Both the position numbers and the translations under genes were made by a program. Below the pieces are notes generated by a model that was not told the origin of the DNA, made no database searches, and was given only the letters and a program-made list of their open reading frames with translations. Below are positions 1-9,014 of a stretch of DNA of 64,000 bases, in pieces. The first letter of the stretch is position 1. Each line of letters opens with the position of its first letter. The stretch comes from Symbiodinium natans (Eukaryota; Sar; Dinophyceae; Suessiales; Symbiodiniaceae), in assembly GCA_905221605.1 (NCBI GenBank), contig CAJNDS010000592.1, positions 1-64,000 of the forward strand, given 5' to 3'.

Positions 1-42
1 AATTCAACCTGATGTACATCTCCCTCCTCTTCATCAACGAGC

Positions 43-3000
43 TCAGGCTGACACTTGGCACTTTGGATCTGCACCATTGCAAGCAATAGAAAAAGCAACT
101 TGATCTGCGGATACTGAGGGTGGGTAGGCAGGTCGGCAGCCACAGCTTCCGCTTGGCGGGGGTCCTCTGGACAGTGCTCGAACAAACAAACCCCAAATGG
201 CTGCGAGCTCGAGGATCCTCGCCGCAGGAAGCGCTTTTGTGAGGAGGTCTGCAGCCTGCTCCACACCTGGGCAATAAACAGGGATTATCTCTCCTGCCTC
301 ATACTGCTCTCGCAAATAGTTGGCGCGCACCTTCAGGTGGCGGGTTCGCCAAGACCCTTGGCCAATGGCGATAGCAAGCGCAGACTGAGAGTCAACCTTC
401 AAGGTCTTACCCAAGTTAAAGACCCCAAACTCACCCAGCATGGCCTCTGCTGACTGCAGTGCAACGACGGCATCAAGTCCTGCGACGAGCTCGGACTCTG
501 CAGTGCTGAGTGTGACAAACGCCTGCCGAGCGGAACGCCAACAGACAGGAGAACCGTAGAGGAAGACAACCCAACCAGTGTGCGAGCGATTGCCATCTGG
601 CGCAAAAGAGGCATCGCTGTATGCAACTAAGCCCGTGTCATCTGCGTCAGCAGTGAGAGCAAAGGCTTTGGTTTGCTGCACGTACGCTAGTGCCCTTTCA
701 GCGATGCGTGCAGCCCTGTCGGGCGCCTTTGTGCTCAACGTAGCAAGGACACAAGCGGTGAACGCGAGATCCGGCCTCGTTCGCTGGCTCAGCCACAAGA
801 TTTCTCCGGTCAGCCTCTGGGCTGTACGAACTGACTCCTCGGTGGGCGCCTCATCCGTCAGGAGAGTGTCAAAGGACACCAAGTCTCTTGGGCAAGGGAT
901 CTTCCCCAGCGCAGTGGGCTTGACGTTGTTGAGGCGTAGCAGCTCCTCTGCGTAGGCCTGCTGCGACAGAACAAACCCTAAACCCTGCACTAGGATCTCA
1001 ACCCCTAGAAACCTTAACGGCTGGTGCGGCGTGGCAAGTGTGAGGGGCGTCGTTTTCCAGATCGACTGGATAGCCTTAGCGAGAGCCTCGATGACTTCAG
1101 CACATCCAGCAAGTAGGAAGTCATCAACGTAGGTGATTAAACCTCCCACGACTTGACCATCACTGGTTTGCACGACGCGCCACCAGTTCGTGTCTAACTT
1201 GCCCCTGAGTAGCTGCAGCTCAACCCCGTTGGCCATGCATCTAAGGTTAAGAAGCTGAGAGTCCCTAAAGTCTGACCACAGCTTTGGTGACTCCCTGAGT
1301 CCATAGACGGCGTGTGTGAGGATCCAAAGCTCTCCCTCCTGCGCAAGACCTTGCCGCACAAGGTAGCGCGGTGGCGTTAGGGCAAACACAGGAAACCCGT
1401 CACCCTGGGGAATGGGCGTGAGGAGGAACGCTGAGGTTACATCCAAGATGCCTAGCCTCCAACCCCTCTTAGAGCTGATGACCACCAAACAACGAAGTGA
1501 CTCTGCTGCAGCACCTGACGCGTATATTTCGGTGCCAGTGGAAGGGGCATGGTTTCCACACGCAACAAGCCTCGCCTTGCGTTTGAACAAGCTTGCCTGG
1601 GTTGCGTGCTCCCCGTTCCCGGGCGCGGTGGTTTGCACGTCAGGAGGCTTAACAGTGAAAACCAGCTTTGCCGGCACAACCCTCACGTCAGTGCGGTGAA
1701 GCCAGTTCCCTTTGCGCACCTCGCTAGGCGGCAAACGGTGCACAGCTTTTTCTATGACCCCGATCTCTTTCAGGATTGACGGGATCCACACTTCACTGTG
1801 CTTTTCCGCCTCTCGCGGGTCGACAGTATGAACTATCTGCAGTGGCTCAGTTAAACCACTGAGCAGCTGTTCAATGTCTAGAGTGTACACTGGCTCGGAC
1901 TTGCAAAGACGCAGGTCCAGGTCGTCAGACCGGAGTGCACGCAGTTGCTGGCCACTTTGGGGGTCTGGAAGCCACAGCTCCCACTGCACAGGCTGTTCTG
2001 GCCAGGACTCCTCCTCGACCTGCGCATGGGGGTTTGGCTCCAGGGTCTGCAGAACGCAAGGTGTCTGCTCGTGCTGCATCGGAGTGTGCTTGAGGTTCCA
2101 CGAGACCTCTAGCTCTACAGTTCCAGCTTCTACCTTCTGAGTCTCTTTCCAACCCCCACCCTTCTCTACTTTCTTCGGGCAGTCTTCACCTGCTAGCTCT
2201 AAGGGACCCTGCTCGAACATGTCAAACACGTCCAAGCGCCTGACATCTTGCTGCGTTGTGAGGGGCAAACGTGCTGAAGCAGGGAGCGGAAAGCCTAAGG
2301 ACTCGAGGGCTTGGAGCTCAGACTCTGGCACCTTCCCTAAGGTGTTAACAGTGTAGGCTACGAGCACAACCCTTTCACCTTCAAAAGGGGTAGTGGCATG
2401 ACGGCGTTTGGGGTCCAAGTAGAAGGGCTTACCTCTTTGCAGGCTGTGCGTTGTGCCCAACCACTTCTTTCCTGCACTGTCAACTCGTTGCTCAACAGAG
2501 CCGTAGATAACATCTCCTGCTCGCAGTTCTACCCACAAGTCTCCGCCTTCAGGAGGGAGTTTGAGTGGAAAGACTACATTGACAGACCCTTCTACATTGT
2601 TGTGGTCTGCATGCAAGGACATGGGGTTCGTATTGGAAAGCCAAAGACTCGTGAACTCGGCCTCTGGACTTGCGGACAGGAGCGTCGCGGCCATCAGCTC
2701 TGTGAGCCAGGGGTAAGAGTTTGTTGCACTCGTGGTGCCTACTACACCACCGTGTCGGTAAAGGCCGGCCTTAAGAGACTGCAGACGGCTGAACTGGACC
2801 AAGACCCACATGGCCTCTTCAAGATCCCAGTCTTCAAGCAGTAACTCCTTTGCGAAACCCTCAAGGTCCACAACACTAAACCGACTGGCCCTAAACTCCT
2901 CCTCAACGGCTTCACATTGCTCAGGTGGACACTCACCGTCAGGCAGTGGGAACAGCAAAGACTTGCTAACTGCAGGGCTTGACTTCCCACGGAGTCGAGT

Positions 3001-6000
3001 GCGACTTGCAGGTGCGGGCACGCACTCACCTTCCGGCGGTGGAAGAGGAGGCGGTGGCAGAGGTGGCTCGCCAAGTGCTGGCTCGGACTTCCCACGCACA
3101 CGCCTTGCCGGCTCGAGCGGCGCAGGCTCCCTCACATCGCCCTCAAACACGCGGTCTGGCATCTCTGGCGAATGGAGGCGTGAGCGCACATGGAGTGTTT
3201 GGAGGAAGCCGTTGCCTACTCCGTCGTTGCGTAGGACAATGTGGCCATCATTCACAGAAGGCGACAACCCCATGTACTTACCATCTACCCACCTATCCCC
3301 TAAGTCACCCCTAGAAGGTCCGTAAAACTTAAGTTTCACAGAGCACGGTGCCCCAAACGGAGCTGCAAGCTTGGACTTGAGGCCAAGCTGTTGCGCACGT
3401 TGCTGCGATGCCGCAGTGGCCATTGCACATGCCCACAGCTCTGTTCCAACTTCGGCCTGGGCGAGGAGCGTGCGCGCCCTAGCCTTTAACCAGCGGATGG
3501 TGTTCTCAGCTGCTCCGTTTTGCTGCGGCGTATCTCCTTCAGCTGTGGTGGTACGCACCCCGTGCTCGTGAAACCAAGCTCGGGTCCTTTTGTTAAAGAA
3601 CTCCCGACTTCTATCCGAGTGGAAGCGCAGCACAGGAAGGTTCAATGAGCGAAGTTCAAGGAACACTTGTTGTAGCGCCTCTAGCACTGCCTCGCTCTTG
3701 TTTGTGTGCAGCGGAACAACAAACACCAACCTAGCTAGGCCTGGCGGAGCTTCAAACTCACACTTGGCCCTTTCCCAAGGGTGTTCTTCCTTGGGTTTGC
3801 TTGGTTTGGCCTTGGCCTTTGCGGCTGCTACGCGTAACGCGCCTGCTTCTTTACACGCGTCATTTTCAGACTCACTTGTAGGACAATATCCTAAACAATC
3901 CTCGGGCAGCGCATCCTTCCCGTCAGGGCGGTGGTCTGGCTCCGGCGGGCCTTCCACAACAACGTCGGCTAACTCGTCCTCCCCGCCAGGGTGGAGTAAA
4001 GGATCATCGAACCCATCAACCTGCGCTGGGTTGGGTTCGTCCTTTGTCCCTTGGAGTTTAGGAAAACGATAGGACGCTGCTAAAAAGTACCGGAACACGG
4101 GCGGATGTTTGCTCCTACCCTCGGGGTCTTTTGCAGGGACTCTGATGGGACCAGCCACGTCGGCAGACAGGCAATACACATCTGGATGTGTGACTCCTTG
4201 ATGCCTACGGCCGGTGCCGGCGCCACGTACGCAAACTCCACAATCCCTACGGTATGGAACGTGGTTATTTTCTACATGTCGTTGCCAGTCCTCGGGCGTC
4301 ATGCGGCATAGCTGGTAGCGGGGCCAACATTGCAACGCATGAACAACAGCTTGCACAAACTGCGGCGCCCACGCGGCTAAGTCCTTTGAGTCGCCTTTCC
4401 ATGCCAGTGTAGGACACTCCTTCCGGAGGCCGTGCAAGCCCCTCAGGTCAGGAAGGTTGGTGCCGATGGTGGTTGGCTTTGTGGTTGCGTGTCCTAGGGC
4501 ACCTTGGTCAAAATCGACTTCGAAAAGACCTGCCTCTAATGCATATGCACGCCACAAGTTTGTGTGCCAAAACGAGGGAACCTCACCAACCAACGAATGG
4601 CCAACAGGAAGATAGCGATCAACAGGCTGAGGTTGCTCAAGTAAGAATGCCACCTGCGACGAATGGTGCACGGACTGACGATGGACACGCCTTCCGGCCG
4701 TCGCTGTTGCATGCAAGAACAACATCCGAGCAAACAGCCCCGTGTCATTGTTCACCAACGCACGCTCACTAGCACTGAGATCGCTCAACCCATACGGCTC
4801 ACTAGGGGACCTCACTGGCCTTGGGCCTCCAGGTTTATGCCGGAGAACAGACATAGCGCGACAAGGAGGGCCACCAATCACTGCTGCAATGCGCCCATCC
4901 TTCGCTGCTTTAAGCAGGAGTGCCCAAAGTGAAAGACGGTTCAAATCATGCGCTGCGCACTGAGTCACATCAAGCTCCAACACAACTGCGCCATCACGCT
5001 CAAGCCGTGCAAAGGTCTTATGAGGGCGCGGGCCTGCAAACAAGTGGACAATCCAATGCCTTGACTGCTGTAGCGCCTTCCTCCTCCTCCTGTTGAGGTT
5101 GGGCAAAGCACTGCGCAACATGTCCCACAATGACTCGTCGCCCGCATCACCTGAAGGGACCAAACCTCGCAACGCACAACGGGGAACATCAGTGAAGAAC
5201 GGTGCATTTGCAACAGCGGCGTCACCTGAGCAGGAAACGCCATCACGGGCGTAGTCCATCAAGTGCTCCCACCAGCTCTTCTCAAGTGCAATCCTGGCCT
5301 GACGAATCCTGTCCCTGCCTTCCTCGGTGTGGCGCTTGAGTTGCGCAATTTCCGCCAGCTTTCTCTCCTCTAAGCGCGAAATCAACTCCAACGCCTTGGA
5401 CTGCACAAGTTCCGGGCAACCATTGCGGACACGAAGCTTCAACTTCCGCCCGTCAGGGTGAAGGAGTTTGCAGCTGCCGGCGGACCACATAAGGGTGTAA
5501 CCAAGTTGCTCGACAATTGCGCCCATGGGCACAATGGTTTGCGCGGAGCCATCCCTCCCGGGAGGCAAAAGCAGAGTGCCACTAGCAGTGAGTCTCATAG
5601 ACGTGGTGTTCTCCCCCGCCAAACTCACCACCACTTGCGTAGCCTGCTCCCACTCCTCCTGGGATGATGCTGCCCTCATGGCGTGCGTGGCACCCGAGTC
5701 CACTAAGGCTAACAACTCCCCACCATCCCCAACCTCTAAGGATTGCACGTGCAGCACGGACGTTTCGGGGGAGCTCCTAGCTGGCTTTTCCTCACCCAAA
5801 CCAAGGACTGCAAGGCGCTTGAGGGATGCATTTGGATGGGTTTGGGACGTACTGTTTGACGGTTGCGCTTCACTCGTGCCCGGGCTCACCTCAACCTGCC
5901 TCAAAGCCTTCACTGCCTCTTGCATAAAGGACTCTAGCGTAACAGGTTGACCATTCATGGTGATGGGCGTGGCCTGCACTGGCACCTGTGATGAGGCTGA

Positions 6001-6408
6001 AGCTGAAGACGATGCATCCTGTCCTCCCACTCCTCCTGGGCCCGATGCCTGGGGGGTGGTTTTGCGCATCGTGGGCTGCTCATGCGTTTTGGCCTCAGGC
6101 TTTGAACCCTTACCTAATGGGCAGTCCTTTGCACGGTGTTCCTCAGAACCACACACCAGGCACTTCTTGAAACGCTCGGCTTTCGAGAGCTCGGTCATGG
6201 AATGAGGGAACTTGCATTTGGGACCATTCCTGCAACCCTTTGGCGAGAGAAAGAACTTACACGGCTTACCACCTGCTCCTCCAGCACCCTTCCCCAGAGG
6301 TTGGTTTCCACCACCTGATGCTTCGGCTGCAGCATTTAATGCCTGGACCTTAGGATCTACCTTCTTAGGGTCTACCCCACCGGCCATACTTTCAAACTCA
6401 GCCAACAA
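43..6408 (-). CDS. pol: copia Gag-C/Pol polyprotein (PR, MTase-like, IN, 2OG-like, RT, RNase H)
   Basis: The open frame has 2121 codons. Numbering runs from its first possible start, a TTG; the first ATG in frame is residue 8 (6385-6387), and the frame stays open at least 100 nt upstream into gag. Domains in order: CCCH zinc finger 50-69 (C-x8-C-x5-C-x3-H); CCHC knuckle 83-96; aspartic protease with DSGA at 237-240; methyltransferase-like domain about 446-665; integrase zinc-binding residues H711, H716, C723, C726; integrase catalytic D750, D932, E968 (35 residues between the last two); oxygenase-like domain about 1225-1360; reverse transcriptase about 1530-1830 with D1656 and YVDD at 1760-1763; RNase H with D1932, E1971, D2006, D2054. 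The product would process itself, copy RNA to cDNA and integrate it. At 2121 residues it is much longer than typical copia Pol because of the inserted domains. Expression probably needs a frame change from gag or re-initiation. Confidence 0.95.
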   Translation of the reverse strand: MLAEFESMAGGVDPKKVDPKVQALNAAAEASGGGNQPLGKGAGGAGGKPCKFFLSPKGCRNGPKCKFPHSMTELSKAERFKKCLVCGSEEHRAKDCPLGKGSKPEAKTHEQPTMRKTTPQASGPGGVGGQDASSSASASSQVPVQATPITMNGQPVTLESFMQEAVKALRQVEVSPGTSEAQPSNSTSQTHPNASLKRLAVLGLGEEKPARSSPETSVLHVQSLEVGDGGELLALVDSGATHAMRAASSQEEWEQATQVVVSLAGENTTSMRLTASGTLLLPPGRDGSAQTIVPMGAIVEQLGYTLMWSAGSCKLLHPDGRKLKLRVRNGCPELVQSKALELISRLEERKLAEIAQLKRHTEEGRDRIRQARIALEKSWWEHLMDYARDGVSCSGDAAVANAPFFTDVPRCALRGLVPSGDAGDESLWDMLRSALPNLNRRRRKALQQSRHWIVHLFAGPRPHKTFARLERDGAVVLELDVTQCAAHDLNRLSLWALLLKAAKDGRIAAVIGGPPCRAMSVLRHKPGGPRPVRSPSEPYGLSDLSASERALVNNDTGLFARMLFLHATATAGRRVHRQSVHHSSQVAFLLEQPQPVDRYLPVGHSLVGEVPSFWHTNLWRAYALEAGLFEVDFDQGALGHATTKPTTIGTNLPDLRGLHGLRKECPTLAWKGDSKDLAAWAPQFVQAVVHALQCWPRYQLCRMTPEDWQRHVENNHVPYRRDCGVCVRGAGTGRRHQGVTHPDVYCLSADVAGPIRVPAKDPEGRSKHPPVFRYFLAASYRFPKLQGTKDEPNPAQVDGFDDPLLHPGGEDELADVVVEGPPEPDHRPDGKDALPEDCLGYCPTSESENDACKEAGALRVAAAKAKAKPSKPKEEHPWERAKCEFEAPPGLARLVFVVPLHTNKSEAVLEALQQVFLELRSLNLPVLRFHSDRSREFFNKRTRAWFHEHGVRTTTAEGDTPQQNGAAENTIRWLKARARTLLAQAEVGTELWACAMATAASQQRAQQLGLKSKLAAPFGAPCSVKLKFYGPSRGDLGDRWVDGKYMGLSPSVNDGHIVLRNDGVGNGFLQTLHVRSRLHSPEMPDRVFEGDVREPAPLEPARRVRGKSEPALGEPPLPPPPLPPPEGECVPAPASRTRLRGKSSPAVSKSLLFPLPDGECPPEQCEAVEEEFRASRFSVVDLEGFAKELLLEDWDLEEAMWVLVQFSRLQSLKAGLYRHGGVVGTTSATNSYPWLTELMAATLLSASPEAEFTSLWLSNTNPMSLHADHNNVEGSVNVVFPLKLPPEGGDLWVELRAGDVIYGSVEQRVDSAGKKWLGTTHSLQRGKPFYLDPKRRHATTPFEGERVVLVAYTVNTLGKVPESELQALESLGFPLPASARLPLTTQQDVRRLDVFDMFEQGPLELAGEDCPKKVEKGGGWKETQKVEAGTVELEVSWNLKHTPMQHEQTPCVLQTLEPNPHAQVEEESWPEQPVQWELWLPDPQSGQQLRALRSDDLDLRLCKSEPVYTLDIEQLLSGLTEPLQIVHTVDPREAEKHSEVWIPSILKEIGVIEKAVHRLPPSEVRKGNWLHRTDVRVVPAKLVFTVKPPDVQTTAPGNGEHATQASLFKRKARLVACGNHAPSTGTEIYASGAAAESLRCLVVISSKRGWRLGILDVTSAFLLTPIPQGDGFPVFALTPPRYLVRQGLAQEGELWILTHAVYGLRESPKLWSDFRDSQLLNLRCMANGVELQLLRGKLDTNWWRVVQTSDGQVVGGLITYVDDFLLAGCAEVIEALAKAIQSIWKTTPLTLATPHQPLRFLGVEILVQGLGFVLSQQAYAEELLRLNNVKPTALGKIPCPRDLVSFDTLLTDEAPTEESVRTAQRLTGEILWLSQRTRPDLAFTACVLATLSTKAPDRAARIAERALAYVQQTKAFALTADADDTGLVAYSDASFAPDGNRSHTGWVVFLYGSPVCWRSARQAFVTLSTAESELVAGLDAVVALQSAEAMLGEFGVFNLGKTLKVDSQSALAIAIGQGSWRTRHLKVRANYLREQYEAGEIIPVYCPGVEQAADLLTKALPAARILELAAIWGLFVRALSRGPPPSGSCGCRPAYPPSVSADQVAFSIACNGADPKCQVSA
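2329..2736 (-). other. 2-oxoglutarate/Fe(II) oxygenase-like domain inside Pol
   Basis: Pol residues about 1225-1360 lie between integrase and reverse transcriptase. They show H1266-A-D1268 followed by N1270, and about 70 residues later H1337 with R1346 nine residues further on, in the context HATTPFEGER. The order HxD...H...R is the metal- and 2-oxoglutarate-binding signature of double-stranded beta-helix oxygenases (prolyl hydroxylase and AlkB superfamily). The hydrophobic strands around it (VNVVFPL, DLWVEL, VVLVAYTV) fit that fold. Neither substrate nor activity can be told from sequence. A nucleic-acid or protein hydroxylase acting on element RNA or particles would be speculation. A degenerate cupin without activity is the alternative. 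Confidence 0.65.
4414..5073 (-). other. cytosine-5 methyltransferase-like domain inside Pol
   Basis: Pol residues about 446-665 lie between protease and integrase, where ordinary copia elements have nothing. The segment begins with VHLFAGP (454-460), like motif I of C5-methyltransferases (the S-adenosylmethionine site). An acidic residue follows about 20 residues on (E478-L-D480). IGGPPCR (511-517) then resembles motif IV, with C516 in the place of the catalytic cysteine. FLLEQP (588-593) resembles motif VI with its glutamate kept. DQGALGH (634-640) and KPTTIGTNL (644-652) resemble the end of the fold. Canonical motifs VIII and X are not obvious, so activity is uncertain. Retrotransposon capture of cytosine methyltransferases has been reported in dinoflagellates and charophytes; kinship to those is inferred here. 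Confidence 0.7.
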
Positions 6409-6422
6409 ATGCTTGTGGTAGT

Positions 6423-8789
6423 CTAAAACCTCATCTCCCGACGGGTGAAGGGTACAACCTGAGTGCGAAACTGCACGTCTGGATTCCTGGCAATGTGCTG
6501 CGATGTCACAGTGGTCAACCCACGGGCCAAGATGGAGGGATCAGGAGCAACCATGCCACATTCCAAACAACGACGATGCCAACGACCCCAAGACCTCAGC
6601 AAACTCACTCCAGCAACCACGTCCTTAAACGGTGGTGGATCATGCAAGTTCCTGAGTATCAGGTCGCGCTCGTTGGTCCCACCTGGCTGGTAAATCGTAT
6701 GTAGGCGAAACATGATGTGTGCTGCATTTTGCGTGGCTCTGCGTGCTACAATGTCGGCCTTCACGGACGCGTCCAACGAATCCAACAACATGGCACATGC
6801 TCTGGCATTCACACGCGACCACTTGCCCTCAACAATCTCTGTCCTGTCATCCGGGGCCACTCTCAACCGCTCCACGGGGGACGAAACGCTCCAACGGGCA
6901 AAGGCATCACGCGCTAACTGCAACACGCTTGTCCACCAAAGCTGCGATGAATCCGACACATCACTCATCAATCCACCAACCAACTCAAGCCAATCCTGAA
7001 ACTCCAACGACCCACCTGACGGGTTGGGAGCAACAAGTTTGGGCAGTGTTGTGATGCCTGGTTTCACTGCTTCAGGGGCATCGTCACCTTTGACCTTGAG
7101 CTGATGAGCTTGCAAGCTTTGCAGCTGCTGCACCCCTAAAACCAGTGCATCCACTACGGAACTTGGCACCTCACGCGTGGCGGGCTGCTCATGTGGAGCT
7201 GCAGCGGCGGCTGAAACCTGAGGACCTTGAGTGTCGGGCACCTGCCCGACCCTCCCGGGTGGCGTTTGGCCTGCGGTGCTGGCAAAACCGCCTGAAACCT
7301 GAGGAGTTGCTGGAATCTGCCACAAACCCAGGTTCTCGGGCCGAGAATGTGGACTTGTGCCGGAATTGGCCCCTTCAGCCCTCATCTGCCCCAGACCTGG
7401 GGTTTCGGGCTGGAAAGTGGGGTCTGGGCCAGAAGAGGCCCTGTGAGTACCTGGCACCTGTGCATCTTGGGCAGTACCTGGCACCTGTGCAACCTGGGCA
7501 GATTGAGCCATGGGCTCACGCACATGCCCAGCCCTTCCGGGTGGGGTTGCATTGCTGGGCAACCTTTGCGAACCCTGCAAACCCGACCACAAATTAGACC
7601 AAAACCCTGATGCAGACGCAGGCGCCCTCAATGCGTCCATCACCTGCAAAGTGGCATCCTGCACCTGATGGGCAAGAGATGGTGCTGGCAGAGGGGCCTC
7701 AACATGCGCATAAGCGGCAGTAGGGACTAGAGGTGGGCCACTTGGGGTCTGTGCTTGCATTGACACTACTTCCCGCATGGACCTCTCTCTCTGCTCACTC
7801 CTCTCAAGTAGCTGCCTCAACCTCTGATTCTCCACCTCCTGCGCCTGGGCTCTAGCCTCAAAACCTGCAAGCTGCCTGGCAACCTCTGCTTGAGTTGCCT
7901 CTTGAGGGAGCGATGACGACTCGGTACGGCTTGAGGGGCGTTCAGGGGCTGCAGATCTAGGGTAAAGGAGTGGGGCCCGTTGCTCAAGCGCTTGCATGCG
8001 TTGCAGCAACTCGGCATTGAGTAATGGGGATTCCCTCCCGGGCCCGGGGCCAAAAGTGGTGGGTGTGCCGATTGAGTCCGGCTGCGGCGGCGAAGCACTT
8101 GACCCAACACTCCCATCTCCCAAAGCCCTCACCCTAGACACTGCTCCAGGGCTTGCACGTGTGTGGTGTGGTGGTGACTGGGCCTGCACCTCAGTCCTTG
8201 CCACACGGAAAAACTCAGAAACACGAGACATGAAAACACCAGGAATGCCTTCAACCATTTCGGAGATAGCGGGCAAACCCTGTGAACGTGGGGTCATGAA
8301 CCCCTCAACTCCAGCGGTCTCACCAGTTGACCTTATGCCCCCCAAACCCCTGTCACCACCTTGGTCTGTAACCTGACGGTCGTCACCCAAGGTGTCCTGA
8401 CGCAGGATGGTGTTGGCCTCTGGTCCTGGACTTCCGTCCGGAGGTTGCACTGCTTGTGGCATGCTTCGGGGCATACCGTGCAATATCCCACCCTCAGTGG
8501 TGGTCGACGCATGCTGCACGCCTTCTGCTGGGTCTATACTAGCACGCGCCCTTCCCGCAGCCGTATCCACAAAACCCAAACCACCCTCAATGCCGGCGGT
8601 GGGTGCATCAGGTGTTGCGGAATGCATATGCTCTTGCAAACCATCCCTCCCGGGAGGTTGGGATGATTGCGGCATCACGGTGCCGTAGCCCTGCGTTGGG
8701 CTCATAACCTGCTGGTGTGAACCAGCAGGCTGAGCAAAAGAACCCAGTGGAGTGATCAATTCCCTGGCTTCTAAATCCCCAGCTGACAT
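6423..8789 (-). CDS. gag: copia Gag-like structural protein (ORF1)
   Basis: This ORF has 788 codons and starts with an ATG at 8787-8789. The first ~540 residues are low-complexity, rich in Pro, Gly, Gln, Ser and Thr. A charged helical stretch that could form a coiled coil (QEVENQRLRQLLERSEQRER) lies roughly in the middle of that region. The last ~205 residues are an ordered, Trp-rich helical domain (FQDWLELVGGLM; later LHTIYQPGG) resembling copia Gag/UBN2-type capsid domains. No zinc knuckle is present; that lies in the next ORF. The TAG stop at 6423-6425 is 14 nt before the first possible start of Pol, in the -1 frame. The product would form the virus-like particle. The long disordered N-terminus is unusual for copia Gag. 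Confidence 0.85.
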   Translation of the reverse strand: MSAGDLEARELITPLGSFAQPAGSHQQVMSPTQGYGTVMPQSSQPPGRDGLQEHMHSATPDAPTAGIEGGLGFVDTAAGRARASIDPAEGVQHASTTTEGGILHGMPRSMPQAVQPPDGSPGPEANTILRQDTLGDDRQVTDQGGDRGLGGIRSTGETAGVEGFMTPRSQGLPAISEMVEGIPGVFMSRVSEFFRVARTEVQAQSPPHHTRASPGAVSRVRALGDGSVGSSASPPQPDSIGTPTTFGPGPGRESPLLNAELLQRMQALEQRAPLLYPRSAAPERPSSRTESSSLPQEATQAEVARQLAGFEARAQAQEVENQRLRQLLERSEQRERSMREVVSMQAQTPSGPPLVPTAAYAHVEAPLPAPSLAHQVQDATLQVMDALRAPASASGFWSNLWSGLQGSQRLPSNATPPGRAGHVREPMAQSAQVAQVPGTAQDAQVPGTHRASSGPDPTFQPETPGLGQMRAEGANSGTSPHSRPENLGLWQIPATPQVSGGFASTAGQTPPGRVGQVPDTQGPQVSAAAAAPHEQPATREVPSSVVDALVLGVQQLQSLQAHQLKVKGDDAPEAVKPGITTLPKLVAPNPSGGSLEFQDWLELVGGLMSDVSDSSQLWWTSVLQLARDAFARWSVSSPVERLRVAPDDRTEIVEGKWSRVNARACAMLLDSLDASVKADIVARRATQNAAHIMFRLHTIYQPGGTNERDLILRNLHDPPPFKDVVAGVSLLRSWGRWHRRCLECGMVAPDPSILARGLTTVTSQHIARNPDVQFRTQVVPFTRREMRF
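6424..6431 (-). other. gag-pol frame junction at a T4 run
   Basis: At the end of gag the minus strand reads AGG TTT TAG. The pol frame, one base back, reads GTT TTA GAC TAC CAC and continues smoothly into the Gag C-terminal and zinc-finger region. The homopolymer T run at 6425-6428 lies exactly where the frames meet. This could be a programmed -1 shift or simply a one-base loss in a T run of a once continuous gag-pol frame. No perfect X-XXY-YYZ slippery heptamer is visible. Confidence 0.6.
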
Positions 8790-9000
8790 GGCTCACACAA
8801 ACGCGGAGTGACTCTTTTACACACGGCAAACAACAGAAAGAAAGACCTGAAGATCTGTGACGTCTGAACTACTTAGACTACGGCACCTACAGGCTAAATA
8901 CTGTAAATGCTTGAAAGACATGCTCATGACCCTACTGTGCTTGGGCCTGCATGAGCAACACGACAAAGTTTAAACTACCTGACGGGCCTGCTTAAGAGGA
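8790..9000. other. 5' leader region of the copia element; no LTR boundary seen
   Basis: About 200 nt upstream of gag without an ORF. I looked on the minus strand for a primer-binding site complementary to initiator tRNA-Met and for TG...CA ends and saw neither. The 5' LTR may start in this interval or within the repeats that follow. Confidence 0.4.
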
Positions 9001-9014
9001 ATACGCTTCAACAT

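Larger units (their letters stand above)
1..8820 (-). mobile_element. Ty1/copia-type LTR retrotransposon, 3' end cut off by window edge
   Basis: A Gag-like ORF is followed by a Pol polyprotein in the order protease, integrase, reverse transcriptase, RNase H. Integrase before reverse transcriptase defines the Ty1/copia (Pseudoviridae) order. Transcription would run from high to low coordinates. Pol stops at 43-45, so the 3' untranslated region and 3' LTR lie beyond position 1. The 5' LTR should lie above 8790, but I found no clear TG...CA boundary or tRNA primer-binding site there, so the upper limit given is only nominal. Both ORFs are long and uninterrupted and the catalytic residues are conserved, which suggests a recent insertion. 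Two extra domains, methyltransferase-like and oxygenase-like, sit inside Pol. Confidence 0.93.
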
